This document shows, piece by piece, positions 53,697-63,212 of a DNA stretch of 64,000 bases. The notes beneath the pieces are model-generated. The model did no database searches and was not told the origin of the DNA. It worked only from the letters and a program-made list of their open reading frames with translations. A program made the position numbers and the translations under genes. Positions within the stretch are counted from its first letter, which is position 1. Each line of letters begins with the position of its first letter. Where the stretch lies: assembly GCA_963851385.1 (NCBI GenBank), contig CAWKPE010000012.1, positions 278,880-342,879 on the forward strand. The letters are read 5' to 3'. The DNA is from CAWEFA01 sp963851385 (lineage in GTDB: Bacteria; Bacteroidota; Bacteroidia; Bacteroidales; DTGW01).

Positions 53697-53760
53697 TTGT
53701 GGAAAGATTTGCGTCTGCTTGCAACCACTGGAAAAAATGCTAAACTGACAGCCGCATTTG
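53697..53760 (+). ncRNA. Probable SAM-II-type riboswitch upstream of metK
   Basis: The order of conserved parts is that of the SAM-II pseudoknot: P1 5' strand GTGG (53699-53702), then GATTT (53706-53710), then TTGCAA followed by the P1 3' strand CCAC (53719-53728), then the A-rich loop with ATGCTAAA (53737-53744) and a P2 3' strand about 53745-53751. P2 can pair GTC with GAC. SAM-II is known from alphaproteobacteria and Bacteroidota and turns off expression when S-adenosylmethionine is plentiful. A metK target fits. The P2 stem looks short, so Rfam scoring is needed. Confidence 0.6.
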
Positions 53761-53899
53761 ACAAAATCGTCTGCCTTTTATAATCAGCGCAAATTTTTCA
53801 GGTATATTTTAAAACAGTCTTTATAATAAAAGTATTGTAAATTCTATTTTAAAAGCTACATACTAAAACAGGAAAATGTTTAACTAAATAATAATAAAA

Positions 53900-55222
53900 A
53901 TGGCTTATTTATTCACATCCGAATCAGTATCCGAAGGTCATCCGGACAAAGTGGCCGATCAGATTTCAGACGCCCTCTTAGATGAGTTTTTACGTTCTGA
54001 TCCGAATTCAAAAGTTGCATGCGAAACCTTATGTACCACTGGATTGGTAGTTCTTAGCGGGGAAGTTAAAACCGAAGGTTATGTTGATGTTCAGCAGGTT
54101 GCCCGCAAAGTTATTGAACGTATTGGCTATACTAAAGGCGAATATATGTTCGAAAGTTCATCGTGTGGTGTAATATCAAGCATACATGAGCAATCGCCAG
54201 ACATAAATATGGGAGTTGTCCGCACGAGCGAAGAAGATCAGGGAGCAGGTGATCAGGGAATGATGTTTGGGTATGCTTCCAACGAAACTGAAAATTACAT
54301 GCCTCTTTCTCTGGATTTGGCTCATTTAATTTTAAAAGAATTGGCCAAGATTCGTCGTGAAGGGAAAGTTATGACTTATTTGCGTCCCGATTCAAAATCC
54401 CAGGTTACTATTGAATATGACGATAACAACAAACCAAAAAGAATTCAAACAATAGTTGTTTCAACTCAGCATGACGAATTTGTACTTCCCACAAATAATC
54501 ATCCGGAAGCTAAAAGCGAAGCAGAAAAAAAGATGCAGGATAAGATTAAAGCTGATGTAAAGGCAATTTTGATTCCACGTTTATTATCATATTTACCTGC
54601 TTCAATTCAAAAACTTTTCAATACAGATTATATTTTACATGTTAATCCTACGGGTAAGTTTGTTATTGGCGGACCTCATGGTGATACCGGCTTAACAGGT
54701 CGCAAAATAATAGTTGATACATATGGCGGAAGAGGCGCTCATGGCGGTGGTGCTTTTTCAGGTAAAGATTCTTCAAAAGTTGATCGTTCTGCTGCTTATG
54801 CTGCAAGACATATAGCCAAAAATATGGTAGCTGCCGGAATTGCTGACGAAATATTGGTTCAGGTTGCTTATGCAATTGGTGTTGCACATCCTGTTAGTGT
54901 CTTTGTAAATACTTATAGCAAATCCAAAGTAAAACTTAGCGACAGCCAGATTGCTGAGAAAATTGCTAAAATATTTGATATGCGTCCTTATGCAATTGTT
55001 AACAGATATGGCCTGAAAAATCCGGTTTTCCTTGAAACTGCTTCTTATGGTCATTTTGGCCGCGAATGTTTCGAAGAAGAAATTGAAGTTTACTATAAGG
55101 ATAAAGACACGTTTACAAGACAATCAAATGGAAATGAAAAGATTTATAAGAAGGTGAAATTCTTTGCATGGGAAGAACTCAATTATGTGGATGTTATAAA
55201 GAAAGAGTTTGGAATGAAGTAG
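53900..55222 (+). CDS. metK: S-adenosylmethionine synthetase
   Basis: This 440-residue enzyme has SEGHPDKVADQISDAL (ATP and metal site), EDQGAGDQGMMFGYASNET (signature 1) and YGGRGAHGGGAFSGKDSSKV (signature 2). It is longer than E. coli MetK (384) by an insert around residues 190-250 and a C-terminal tail, as in Bacteroidota homologues. It makes SAM from methionine and ATP. It sits behind a probable SAM-II riboswitch and promoter, so it is probably feedback-regulated by its product, and is followed by a strong terminator. Confidence 0.96.
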   Translation: MAYLFTSESVSEGHPDKVADQISDALLDEFLRSDPNSKVACETLCTTGLVVLSGEVKTEGYVDVQQVARKVIERIGYTKGEYMFESSSCGVISSIHEQSPDINMGVVRTSEEDQGAGDQGMMFGYASNETENYMPLSLDLAHLILKELAKIRREGKVMTYLRPDSKSQVTIEYDDNNKPKRIQTIVVSTQHDEFVLPTNNHPEAKSEAEKKMQDKIKADVKAILIPRLLSYLPASIQKLFNTDYILHVNPTGKFVIGGPHGDTGLTGRKIIVDTYGGRGAHGGGAFSGKDSSKVDRSAAYAARHIAKNMVAAGIADEILVQVAYAIGVAHPVSVFVNTYSKSKVKLSDSQIAEKIAKIFDMRPYAIVNRYGLKNPVFLETASYGHFGRECFEEEIEVYYKDKDTFTRQSNGNEKIYKKVKFFAWEELNYVDVIKKEFGMK

Positions 55223-55248
55223 AAGTCTCATCTAAATTATTTGCTCAT

Positions 55249-55289
55249 AACCCTGTCTGGTTTCAAAACCTGGCAGGGTTTGTTTTATT
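55249..55289. terminator. Terminator between metK and gmhA
   Basis: AACCCTGTCTGGTTT (55249-55263) and AAACCTGGCAGGGTT (55266-55280) pair at 13 of 15 around CA, followed by TGTTTTATT. It lies between two converging genes and may terminate both. Confidence 0.75.
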
Positions 55290-55385
55290 CTAAACGTATA
55301 ACTTCGTAAGCAATTATTAAAGGTTTATCATCTTGTTTAATCACGCATTTAATTTGTAGAAATTTCATTTGTTTTTTGAAAGCCC

Positions 55386-55979
55386 TTAAAGATTCTTTTC
55401 TATATAATTAATCAAACTGTGTATGATTTTTATGTGAATTTCCTGGATGCGATCAGAATATTTTGAATGAGGAACACGAATTTCAATATCTGCAATTCCA
55501 GCAAGCTTTCCACCATCTTTTCCTGTTAAAGCAACAACTATCATTTTCTTCTCTTTTGCCATTAATGCAGCATTTACGACATTTACAGAATTACCACTTG
55601 TACTAATAGCAAATAGAACATCGCCATCACATCCTATCCCTTCCACAAACCTTGAAAAAATTACCTCAAACCCATAGTCATTTGTTGTGCAGGTTATATG
55701 TGATGCATCGGAAATAGCAATAGCAGGCAAAGCCGGCCGGTCATCACGAAAGCGGCCGGAAAGTTCTTCAGCAAAATGCATTGCATCGCACATGCTTCCT
55801 CCGTTACCACAAGAAATTATTTTTTTTCCTGCTTTAATAGCACTGATCAAAATATTTCCTGCTTTTTCAAGCTTTTTAAAATTCTCAATATTATTGATGA
55901 ATGTTTCCAGAACTTTCTGGGCTTCTTCAAAATCAGTCTTAAATAATTCTGTCATTTTTTTAAAATTCAAGTTTGACAA
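55386..55979 (-). CDS. gmhA: Phosphoheptose isomerase (GmhA), SIS domain
   Basis: This 197-residue single SIS-domain protein has SCGNGGSMCDAMHFAEELSG, RFRDDRPALPAIAIS, LFAISTSGNSVNVVNAALMA and VPHSKYSDRIQEIHIKIIH, all hallmarks of D-sedoheptulose-7-phosphate isomerase. It starts ADP-heptose synthesis for the lipopolysaccharide inner core. The start at 55979 adds eight residues to an alternative Met at 55955. It converges on metK across a terminator. No other heptose genes are adjacent. Confidence 0.92.
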   Translation of the reverse strand: MSNLNFKKMTELFKTDFEEAQKVLETFINNIENFKKLEKAGNILISAIKAGKKIISCGNGGSMCDAMHFAEELSGRFRDDRPALPAIAISDASHITCTTNDYGFEVIFSRFVEGIGCDGDVLFAISTSGNSVNVVNAALMAKEKKMIVVALTGKDGGKLAGIADIEIRVPHSKYSDRIQEIHIKIIHSLINYIEKNL

Positions 55980-56136
55980 AAATCGGAAAGAATACCCGAA
56001 AACGAAAATTAAATTCTAATTAAATACAGTTCAATTCAAAATGTTAAAATAGTAAAAAAAGAAATCATTATTGGTTACTGATCTGAACTTTATAAAAGTT
56101 AATTTGTTTATGTATTAATATTAAAACCAAATTATC

Positions 56137-56778
56137 ATGAAAAAACTTTACGCTTTATTAGTTCTGGTTCTTATTCTTTTTGGAGGAACTATTTATAGTG
56201 CAACATACACCATTGTTAATGTTGGCGATACTTTTTCTCCGGATTCCATAACCATTAGTACTGGAGATAAAGTCACATTTTCTATTTCTTCTATGCATAA
56301 TGCCGTTGAGGTGAATAAAGATGTCTGGGATGCAAATGGCACTACATCTAATGGAGGTTTTAGTGTTCCTTATGGAGGAGGATCTGTGACCTTTAATACT
56401 GCAGGTACATACTATTACGTTTGTCAGGCTCATGCTTATTTGGGTATGAAAGGTAAAATAATAGTTTTGTTAGCAACAAATGTTCCTGGTACTCAAACTG
56501 AAAATGGAATAAACTTAAATACATATCCAAACCCTGCAACCAGTTTTTTAAATGTCGATTTTTCTGTTTCTCAGAGTGGCAGGATAAAAATAGATTTGAT
56601 TGATATGACAGGCAGAGTAGTCAGCAATTTTCTGGATGCTGAGTATGACCAAGGTAACTATAACATAACTTTATCGCTGGCAAATTATTCTGAAGGAAGA
56701 TATTTTGTAAGATATTCTTATGGGAATGGTTTTTCAGTTAAGCCAATTATTATAGAACGTTTGCGCATCAGACGATAA
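56137..56778 (+). CDS. Cupredoxin-domain secreted protein with type IX sorting signal
   Basis: This 213-residue protein has a signal peptide (1-21) and a plastocyanin-like domain (about 22-110) with the copper ligand His in SSMHNAVEV and the Cys, His and Met of YYVCQAHAYLGMKGKI. A C-terminal T9SS type A sorting domain follows (about 125-210) with NTYPNPATSFLNVDFS and IDLIDMTGRVVSNFL. It would be exported through the T9SS and anchored or released at the cell surface. Surface copper proteins may serve electron transfer or copper binding. The T9SS link matches the gliding genes at the start of the window. Confidence 0.88.
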   Translation: MKKLYALLVLVLILFGGTIYSATYTIVNVGDTFSPDSITISTGDKVTFSISSMHNAVEVNKDVWDANGTTSNGGFSVPYGGGSVTFNTAGTYYYVCQAHAYLGMKGKIIVLLATNVPGTQTENGINLNTYPNPATSFLNVDFSVSQSGRIKIDLIDMTGRVVSNFLDAEYDQGNYNITLSLANYSEGRYFVRYSYGNGFSVKPIIIERLRIRR

Positions 56779-56816
56779 AAGAATTTAGTTTGGTTTTTGA
56801 ATCTAAAGTTTTTACA

Positions 56817-56846
56817 AGGACGGTATTTGCCGTCTTTGTTTTTTTA
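56817..56846 (+). terminator. Terminator after the cupredoxin gene
   Basis: GACGG (56819-56823) and CCGTC (56830-56834) form a stem around TATTTG, followed by TTTGTTTTTTT. This is a good intrinsic terminator shape. Confidence 0.75.
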
Positions 56847-56900
56847 GTCCGTTTAATAATTGTTGCTATTTTTACAAACTGAAAACAGGTTTCAAAATTA

Positions 56901-58085
56901 ATGACAGATACAACCCCAATGCCTGAAACTGCTATATTAATTGGTATAATAAACAGAGATCAGAATGAAAACCAGGTAGCAGAATATCTTGAAGAACTTG
57001 CATTTTTAGCCGATACCGCAGGTGCTGAAGTAAAAAAAATATTTACGCAAAAGTTAGATTATCCTAATCCGCGCACATTTATAGGTGAAGGTAAATTAGC
57101 TGAAATATCTTATTATGTAAAAGAAAATGAAATTGATTTTGTAGTTTTTGATGATGAATTATCTCCAAGTCAACTTAGAAATGTAGAGCAGGAGCTTAAC
57201 TGCAAAATTTTAGACAGAACAAATCTTATTTTAGATATTTTTGCCAAACGTGCTCAAACTTCTTATGCCAAAACGCAGGTGGAACTTGCCCAATATCAAT
57301 ATTTGCTTCCTCGGCTAGTTGGTATGTGGAAGCATCTTGAACGTCAACAAGGCGGAATTGGATTACGCGGCCCAGGTGAAACTGAAATCGAAACCGACCG
57401 GCGCGTTATTCGTGGCAAAATTTCAAAGTTGAAAGAACAATTGAAAAAAATTGATAAGCAGATGATCACGCAGCGTAAAAACCGTGGTCAAATGGTACGG
57501 GTTAGCCTTGTGGGTTATACTAATGTAGGCAAATCTACAATTATGAATTTGTTAAGCAAAAGTGAAGTGTTTGCAGAGAATAAACTTTTTGCCACACTTG
57601 ATATAACGGTTCGCAAAGTCGTTATTGGTAATTTACCTTTCCTGCTTTCAGACACAGTAGGTTTTATCCGCAAACTTCCGCATCATCTGGTTGAATCATT
57701 CAAATCGACCCTTGATGAAGTAAGAGAAGCAGATATTCTTTTACATGTAGTGGACTTATCGCATCCATCGTTTGAAGATCAAATTAACATCGTTAATGAA
57801 ACTTTGCGGGACATCAAAGCTGCAGACAAACCTATTTATATTATTTTTAATAAAATTGATATTTATAACTTCACACCAAAAGATGTAGATGATTTAAATC
57901 CTGTAACCCGCGAAAACTGGACACTAGAGGAAATGCAGAAAAGCTGGATTGCCAAAACAAATTCACCTTGTATTTTTATTTCAGCAACTCAAAAAACCAA
58001 TATCACACTACTGCGGGAAACGCTTTATAAAAAGGTAAAGGAGATTCACATTACAAGATATCCTTACGATAATTTTTTATTCTGA
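56901..58085 (+). CDS. hflX: GTPase HflX
   Basis: This 394-residue protein has the HflX N-terminal domain (RTFIGEGKLAEI, DELSPSQLRNVEQEL, ILDIFAKRAQTSYAKTQVEL) and the linking signature RGPGETEIETDRRVI. The G domain has VGYTNVGKSTIMNLL (G1), LSDTVGFIRKLPHHLVESF (G3) and IIFNKIDIY (G4). HflX is a ribosome-associated GTPase that rescues or splits stalled ribosomes. It is a single gene between a terminator and the converging acetylation genes. Confidence 0.95.
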   Translation: MTDTTPMPETAILIGIINRDQNENQVAEYLEELAFLADTAGAEVKKIFTQKLDYPNPRTFIGEGKLAEISYYVKENEIDFVVFDDELSPSQLRNVEQELNCKILDRTNLILDIFAKRAQTSYAKTQVELAQYQYLLPRLVGMWKHLERQQGGIGLRGPGETEIETDRRVIRGKISKLKEQLKKIDKQMITQRKNRGQMVRVSLVGYTNVGKSTIMNLLSKSEVFAENKLFATLDITVRKVVIGNLPFLLSDTVGFIRKLPHHLVESFKSTLDEVREADILLHVVDLSHPSFEDQINIVNETLRDIKAADKPIYIIFNKIDIYNFTPKDVDDLNPVTRENWTLEEMQKSWIAKTNSPCIFISATQKTNITLLRETLYKKVKEIHITRYPYDNFLF

Positions 58086-58114
58086 AGGCTTAAAAGAAAT
58101 AGTATAAACTTGAA

Positions 58115-59428
58115 TTACTTATTATTTTCGTGCTGCAATTGCCAAATTGCATCTAAAGTTAACATAGAATCTACACTGACTTTATTTACTTTGGATTTAT
58201 TAATAATTAATTCCATCCAGTATTTATCAGCCTTAATTAAATTTCGAGTATGAGCAACTTTTTCTTGAAATTCCAGAAAAGCTGAATTATCATTTTTTAC
58301 TCCTTTAAACATATTATAAGTATTTTCAATAAAACCCCAACCGAATTCTGGTAACGTAGCTTCTGTTGCCATAATAATAATTACATCATATTTAGCAATT
58401 TCATTTTTTATATCTATTTGACTTGTCATTATTGAGTTGTGAAAAGATTCTGGATAAACCTGTTTATTATAAAACCAAAACTCACTATTAGAAAATATAT
58501 TTAAATCCCATATTTTAAAAATGCCCCAATAATAGCTATCTGCAACTACCAGTAAAGAAGGTTTTGTATTGGCTGAATCTGGTTGAATGAATACATGAGG
58601 ATAAGCCATTTTCTCACATTTAAATTTGAAAAGAAGATTCATTCCATCAGCAATATCGTAATCTGATTCTTTAGGAAAAGACATTTCTATTTTATCCCAA
58701 TATAAACTTGACATTTTTATATGTCTAAGTTTTTGGATATAATTAATTAGGGAATCGGCAGCCAGGCACATACCATAATAACTCCAATGAATTCCATATT
58801 GAGGGTACAATGGATATTTCGATTTATATTTATTTTCAACAAAATATTTATTGAAGTCGATATAGGTTAAACCTAATTCCTTTGCAAGTTTCAGGTAGGA
58901 CTCATAATTAGTTAAACTTTTTTGAATCCGGTATTTATCGGGAAAATACTCCGGATAAAATGAACCTTTGCCAGCTGCAAATACAACAATAATATTTTTG
59001 TGAAGCTTGCTTAAAGTATCTTGTATAAACTTTAACTTCTGCATCCGTTGAGTTATGCTGTCAACACCAATAAAATCTGTTCCATAATAAGCCTTGATAT
59101 AATTTTCTTCATACAAATAATTGTTCTTACCAATAATTACTTCATTTGCTTTTGCTTTATTGAATAGGTCATATGCAATCTGGTTATTTAATCGGACAAA
59201 AAAATTCCTGAAGCCAAAGGTTTCATTCAGAAATTTTTCTTCTCGCAACTGATATTCTCCGGAAAACCAACCTTTGAATGAGAAGAACTCTTTTTCAGTT
59301 TGGGTTATAGCTCCTTTTAAAGGTTCTAAATGAACGAACTTGAACTTGTTTTGAATTAACGGGATTATTAATAGAAATATAAGTACAAAAAATAAAAGGC
59401 CTCTTATTTTAGCAGATATATCTTTCAT
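58115..59428 (-). CDS. AlgX/AlgJ-like SGNH-type protein for polymer O-acetylation
   Basis: This 437-residue protein has one N-terminal membrane helix (about 10-28, LLFFVLIFLLIIPLI) and a periplasmic part. NETFGFRNFFVRLNNQI, VFAAGKGSFYPEYFP, GIHWSYYGMCLAA and VADSYYWGIFKIW look like the Asp-His/Ser region of AlgX-type acetyltransferases (DHHW family). It lies 2 nt downstream of the MBOAT gene. Together they should move acetyl groups across the membrane onto a surface polymer. The polymer is unknown, because no polysaccharide synthase is adjacent. Confidence 0.8.
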   Translation of the reverse strand: MKDISAKIRGLLFFVLIFLLIIPLIQNKFKFVHLEPLKGAITQTEKEFFSFKGWFSGEYQLREEKFLNETFGFRNFFVRLNNQIAYDLFNKAKANEVIIGKNNYLYEENYIKAYYGTDFIGVDSITQRMQKLKFIQDTLSKLHKNIIVVFAAGKGSFYPEYFPDKYRIQKSLTNYESYLKLAKELGLTYIDFNKYFVENKYKSKYPLYPQYGIHWSYYGMCLAADSLINYIQKLRHIKMSSLYWDKIEMSFPKESDYDIADGMNLLFKFKCEKMAYPHVFIQPDSANTKPSLLVVADSYYWGIFKIWDLNIFSNSEFWFYNKQVYPESFHNSIMTSQIDIKNEIAKYDVIIIMATEATLPEFGWGFIENTYNMFKGVKNDNSAFLEFQEKVAHTRNLIKADKYWMELIINKSKVNKVSVDSMLTLDAIWQLQHENNK

Positions 59429-59430
59429 AG

Positions 59431-60855
59431 TTAAAACCTAAAGTAAATAAAAGGATTAAAACCAAAGGCCGTAATTGAACTGATTGACACTACTAAAAGT
59501 ATAATAATAACAGGCAAAAGAGCTAAATGCCGTTTAGTAGGATATTCATTAAAATATACGGCGTCTTGTATTCTTTGCCCGGTTTGAGAATATGTAAAAA
59601 AGGCAAAAATAAAAGCCAGGATAAAAAAAGTATAAAATTCAGAATCAAAAGAAGGTACACGTTTTAAGTCAAAAGCAAACATGCGCTTCAAAAACAAAAA
59701 GGCATTGGATATTTTTTCGATACGGAAAAACACCCACCCGATAACAACAACGAAAAAAGTAATAATGGTACTTGGCAATTTGCCAATTCTTTCATAAACG
59801 TTAAGCAAAAAACCTCTTTCTAAAACTAAAAACAATCCATGATAAGCACCCCACAAAACGAAACTCCAGGAGGCTCCGTGCCACAAACCGGAAGCCAGGA
59901 AAACAAACCAAAGATTAAAGTATAAATGCTTTTTTGTTTTTACACGGTTTCCTCCTAATGGGATATACAAGTAATTTCGCATCCAGTTTCCTAAAGAAAT
60001 ATGCCACCGACGCCAAAATTCAGTAATGCTTCGCGAGATATATGGGTTATTAAAGTTTTCCGGAAAATTAAAATCAATCATTTTTCCTAGTCCAATTGCC
60101 ATATCTGAATATCCTGAAAAATCGAAATAAATCTGGAAAGTATAGGACAATATACCAATCCAGGCCGAAAAAGTATCCAAATTAGAATAATTCAGGACAA
60201 AGATTTTATCGGCCTGCTGTCCCATGTGATTTGCAATAAGAGCTTTTTTTGCCAAGCCAATGGCAAATCGATAGAACCCGATAAGCCTGTTATCTATTGT
60301 ATCGTTTTGCGAACGATCAGTTATTTGGTCCGCGAGTTGGTGATAACGTATAATTGGTCCGGCAATCAGTTTAGGGAATAATATAATATAGAGTTGATAG
60401 TCCCAGAAATTTTTCAAGGGTCCGTGTACACCCCTGTAAACATCAACGACATACGTTATGGTTTCAAAAGTGTAAAACGAAATACCAATTGGAAGAACTA
60501 ATTTGGTCCATTGAATATTATGTTCACCAAATAGTGATAAAAAAATATTTACATTTTCAATAAAAAAGTTTGAATATTTAAAATAGAATAATAATCCAAG
60601 GTTTACCGAAATTGATAATGAAAGCATCAATCTCCTGGATAATTTATTTTTTGTAAGTGACATCAATTTCACCAAATGGAAATCAAGGAACGTTGTGCCT
60701 AATATAACAAAAATAAATTTTGGAGCTCCCCAGCTGTAAAAGAAAATACTGAAAAAAAGTATGACTATGTTTTTGTACTTTTTATCAGCAAAATAATAGA
60801 CCAACAAAAATACCGGGAGGAAATATAGCAAGAAAACAATACTGCTGAAAATCAT
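59431..60855 (-). CDS. MBOAT-family membrane O-acyltransferase (AlgI-like)
   Basis: This protein is about 474 residues from the ATG at 60855, which gives MIFSSIVFLLYFLPVFLLVY, the usual AlgI opening. An upstream in-frame start at 60978 would add a charged stretch unlikely to be real. It has about 10 helices, the MBOAT motif ISRSITEFWRRWHISLGNWM, and the catalytic His in FLASGLWHGASWSFVLWGAY. It takes acetyl groups from a cytoplasmic donor to the periplasmic side for the AlgX-like partner encoded next. Gene order MBOAT then AlgX-like is typical of such pairs. Confidence 0.9.
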   Translation of the reverse strand: MIFSSIVFLLYFLPVFLLVYYFADKKYKNIVILFFSIFFYSWGAPKFIFVILGTTFLDFHLVKLMSLTKNKLSRRLMLSLSISVNLGLLFYFKYSNFFIENVNIFLSLFGEHNIQWTKLVLPIGISFYTFETITYVVDVYRGVHGPLKNFWDYQLYIILFPKLIAGPIIRYHQLADQITDRSQNDTIDNRLIGFYRFAIGLAKKALIANHMGQQADKIFVLNYSNLDTFSAWIGILSYTFQIYFDFSGYSDMAIGLGKMIDFNFPENFNNPYISRSITEFWRRWHISLGNWMRNYLYIPLGGNRVKTKKHLYFNLWFVFLASGLWHGASWSFVLWGAYHGLFLVLERGFLLNVYERIGKLPSTIITFFVVVIGWVFFRIEKISNAFLFLKRMFAFDLKRVPSFDSEFYTFFILAFIFAFFTYSQTGQRIQDAVYFNEYPTKRHLALLPVIIILLVVSISSITAFGFNPFIYFRF

Positions 60856-61092
60856 TATATTTCTATTTATGAAGTGCAAGATAACAAAAAAGAGGAAAAT
60901 TTTTAATTTTTTCTTGAGTCTCCATTTTTCGTTATTGCAGAATAATCTTTTGGGATACAATTTTTTTTGAATGTACAATATTGTATCTAACCGGTATTTT
61001 TTACTTCCATTTAATTACAAACTACCTTCGAAAATGCTTAATTTAGCATAACTTTAATTTACCTTACCAAAAAATCAATATTAAAAAAATCC

Positions 61093-61100
61093 TACTTTTG
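61093..61100 (+). promoter_or_regulatory. -7 box of the birA promoter
   Basis: TACTTTTG fits TAnnTTTG and is 20 nt upstream of the ATG at 61121. No good TTG is seen 19 nt further upstream. The expected leader is very short (about 14 nt). Confidence 0.4.
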
Positions 61101-61120
61101 TTTTCATAACTAAATAAATC

Positions 61121-61858
61121 ATGCAGTCCTGTTGGCCCGTTATTAATTTAAAAATAATAGATTCTACAAATAACTATGCCCATTCACTCATTGAAAGCAA
61201 AGGACTGACAAATGAAACTGTTATAAATGCATCTTATCAGCAAAAGGGAAGAGGTCAGCAGGAAAACTCTTGGGAAAGTGAGGCAGGCAAGAATCTAATA
61301 TTTACGCTGTTGCTGTTTACAAAATATTTGAAAGCAGAAAAACAATTTTACCTGGCACAGGCTGTATCATTGGGTTTAGTGGATTTTTTACGCTCGCAAA
61401 ATATAAATGCCCAAATAAAATGGCCAAATGACATATATGTCGAAGAAAAAAAAATTGCCGGCATTTTAATTGAGAATTCAATATTAAATGATACCCTGGT
61501 GAATTCATTAATCGGCATAGGAATGAACGTCAATCAGCAACATTTCAGCAGCGATTTACAAAATGTTCAATCTATGAAAAACTTGACTTTCAAAGATTAC
61601 GAACTTAACGATTTGTTGAATCAGTTGTTAATACGTTTGGAAAAACAAATTGAGAGAATTAAAAAATATGAATTTTCATGTCTTAAGAATGATTATCTTG
61701 AAAACCTTTACAGGTTTGAACAAAGAAAACAATTCTCTGTAAAAGGCAGGACATTTTTTGGAAAAATAATTGATGTTGAAGAAAGCGGTAAACTTATTAT
61801 TTTAGCAGATAACGGGGAAAAGCTTGGTTTTATGTTTAAAGAAGTGCAATTTATTTAA
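61121..61858 (+). CDS. birA: Biotin-[acetyl-CoA carboxylase] ligase
   Basis: This 245-residue protein has DSTNNYAHSLIESKG at the N-terminus, the biotin/AMP loop GRGQQENSWESEAGKN, and IKWPNDIYVEEKKIAGILIE. This is the group I (non-regulatory) type because no helix-turn-helix precedes the catalytic domain. The C-terminal SH3-like domain is about residues 205-245. It attaches biotin to carboxylase carrier proteins. It is followed by the aminotransferase gene after 29 nt, possibly on one transcript. Confidence 0.92.
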   Translation: MQSCWPVINLKIIDSTNNYAHSLIESKGLTNETVINASYQQKGRGQQENSWESEAGKNLIFTLLLFTKYLKAEKQFYLAQAVSLGLVDFLRSQNINAQIKWPNDIYVEEKKIAGILIENSILNDTLVNSLIGIGMNVNQQHFSSDLQNVQSMKNLTFKDYELNDLLNQLLIRLEKQIERIKKYEFSCLKNDYLENLYRFEQRKQFSVKGRTFFGKIIDVEESGKLIILADNGEKLGFMFKEVQFI

Positions 61859-61887
61859 TTAATTTTTGTTTTAGCAAGACAATTATC

Positions 61888-63057
61888 ATGCCTTACAATT
61901 TTGACGAAATTATTCCCCGCGACAATACCGACAGCCTGAAATACGATGATAAGCTGAACAGGTTTGGCACCCTTGATGTTCAACCTATGTGGGTTGCCGA
62001 TATGGATTTTCGTGTACCTAAATTTATCACCAATGCTCTTTCAGGTCTTGTCAATCATGGTATATATGGATATCATATTAAATCGGATAAATATTATCAG
62101 GTAATTATAGATTGGTTCCAGCGCAGGCACAATTTTACTATTGACAAAAAAGGTATTTCTTTCACTCCAGGAGTAGTACCTGCTTTGAGTTACCTTGTGC
62201 AGGCTTTTACTCAAAAAGATGATAAGATTATTGTACAAACTCCAGTTTATTATCCTTTTTTTGGGGTTGTTAAAATGAATAACAGGCAAGTTTTAAATAA
62301 TAAACTGGTTGAAAACAACAACGAGTATTCTATAGATTTTGACGATTTTGAGAAAAAGGCTGAAGAAGCAAAAATGTTTATATTTTGTCATCCGCATAAT
62401 CCTATTGGCAGGGTATGGAAGAAAGATGAACTTGAAAAGATAGCTGAAATTTGCTTGCGAAACAAAATAATGATAGTGTCAGATGAAATTCATAATGATC
62501 TTGTTTTTAGTCCGGAGAAACATATTCCGATTGCTTCCTTATCACCCGAAGTTGACAATATTACCATTACTTGTCACTCAGCAAGCAAATCTTTTAATCT
62601 TGCAGGATTATCAACAGCTTATGTTTTGATAAATAATCCTGATTTGCAAAAGGTTTTTAAGAAATTTATTAACTCATTGTTTCTTGAAGCGCTTAATAAA
62701 TTTGGTCTGACAGCAATGTTAGCTGCTTTTGAACAAGGAGATTCATGGCTTAAGGAATTACTTATTTATATTTGGGACAACTACTGTTTTATAAAAGATT
62801 ATATAGCTAAAAAGATTCCAATTTTGAAAATATCTCCTTTGCAGGCTACATACATGATATGGATTGACTTTCGTAAATTGAAATTGTCAGACAAACAATT
62901 AAAAGAATTTATTATTCAGAAAGCGCACTTGGGACTCAATGATGGCCCAACATTTGGTCCGGGCGGTGAAGGGTTTCAAAGAATGAACATTGCCTGCCCG
63001 CTGCAGCTTGTTAAGGAAGCACTTGATAAATTAGAAATAGTTTTAAAAGTGATTTAA
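61888..63057 (+). CDS. MalY/PatB-family PLP aminotransferase (cystathionine beta-lyase-like)
   Basis: This 389-residue fold-type I PLP enzyme starts MPYNFDEIIPRDNTDSLKYD and has MWVADMDFRVP, the substrate loop typical of PatB. HNPIGRVWKKDEL and VSDEIHNDLVF carry the cofactor Asn and Asp. The PLP Lys is in CHSASKSFNLAGLSTAYV. Such proteins cleave cystathionine or cysteine S-conjugates (C-S lyase) and may act as aminotransferases. It is probably in an operon with birA. The exact substrate is not certain. Confidence 0.9.
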   Translation: MPYNFDEIIPRDNTDSLKYDDKLNRFGTLDVQPMWVADMDFRVPKFITNALSGLVNHGIYGYHIKSDKYYQVIIDWFQRRHNFTIDKKGISFTPGVVPALSYLVQAFTQKDDKIIVQTPVYYPFFGVVKMNNRQVLNNKLVENNNEYSIDFDDFEKKAEEAKMFIFCHPHNPIGRVWKKDELEKIAEICLRNKIMIVSDEIHNDLVFSPEKHIPIASLSPEVDNITITCHSASKSFNLAGLSTAYVLINNPDLQKVFKKFINSLFLEALNKFGLTAMLAAFEQGDSWLKELLIYIWDNYCFIKDYIAKKIPILKISPLQATYMIWIDFRKLKLSDKQLKEFIIQKAHLGLNDGPTFGPGGEGFQRMNIACPLQLVKEALDKLEIVLKVI

Positions 63058-63212
63058 TTTTGGTAAAAAAATTGATTTTAAAATCCTCGTACTTGTTGAA
63101 TTTTAACTCGAATTGATTTAACTTAGATATATAAAACCTTCATGCCTGATAAGGATTTTGAAGTTATTATTGATTAGTACGGGAAATAGATTTTCCTATA
63201 ATTTTTTATTTT

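Noticed and set aside
60856..60978. Extended MBOAT start at 60978
   Set aside because: The extra 41 residues are charged and unlike any AlgI start. The ATG at 60855 gives the family-typical opening.
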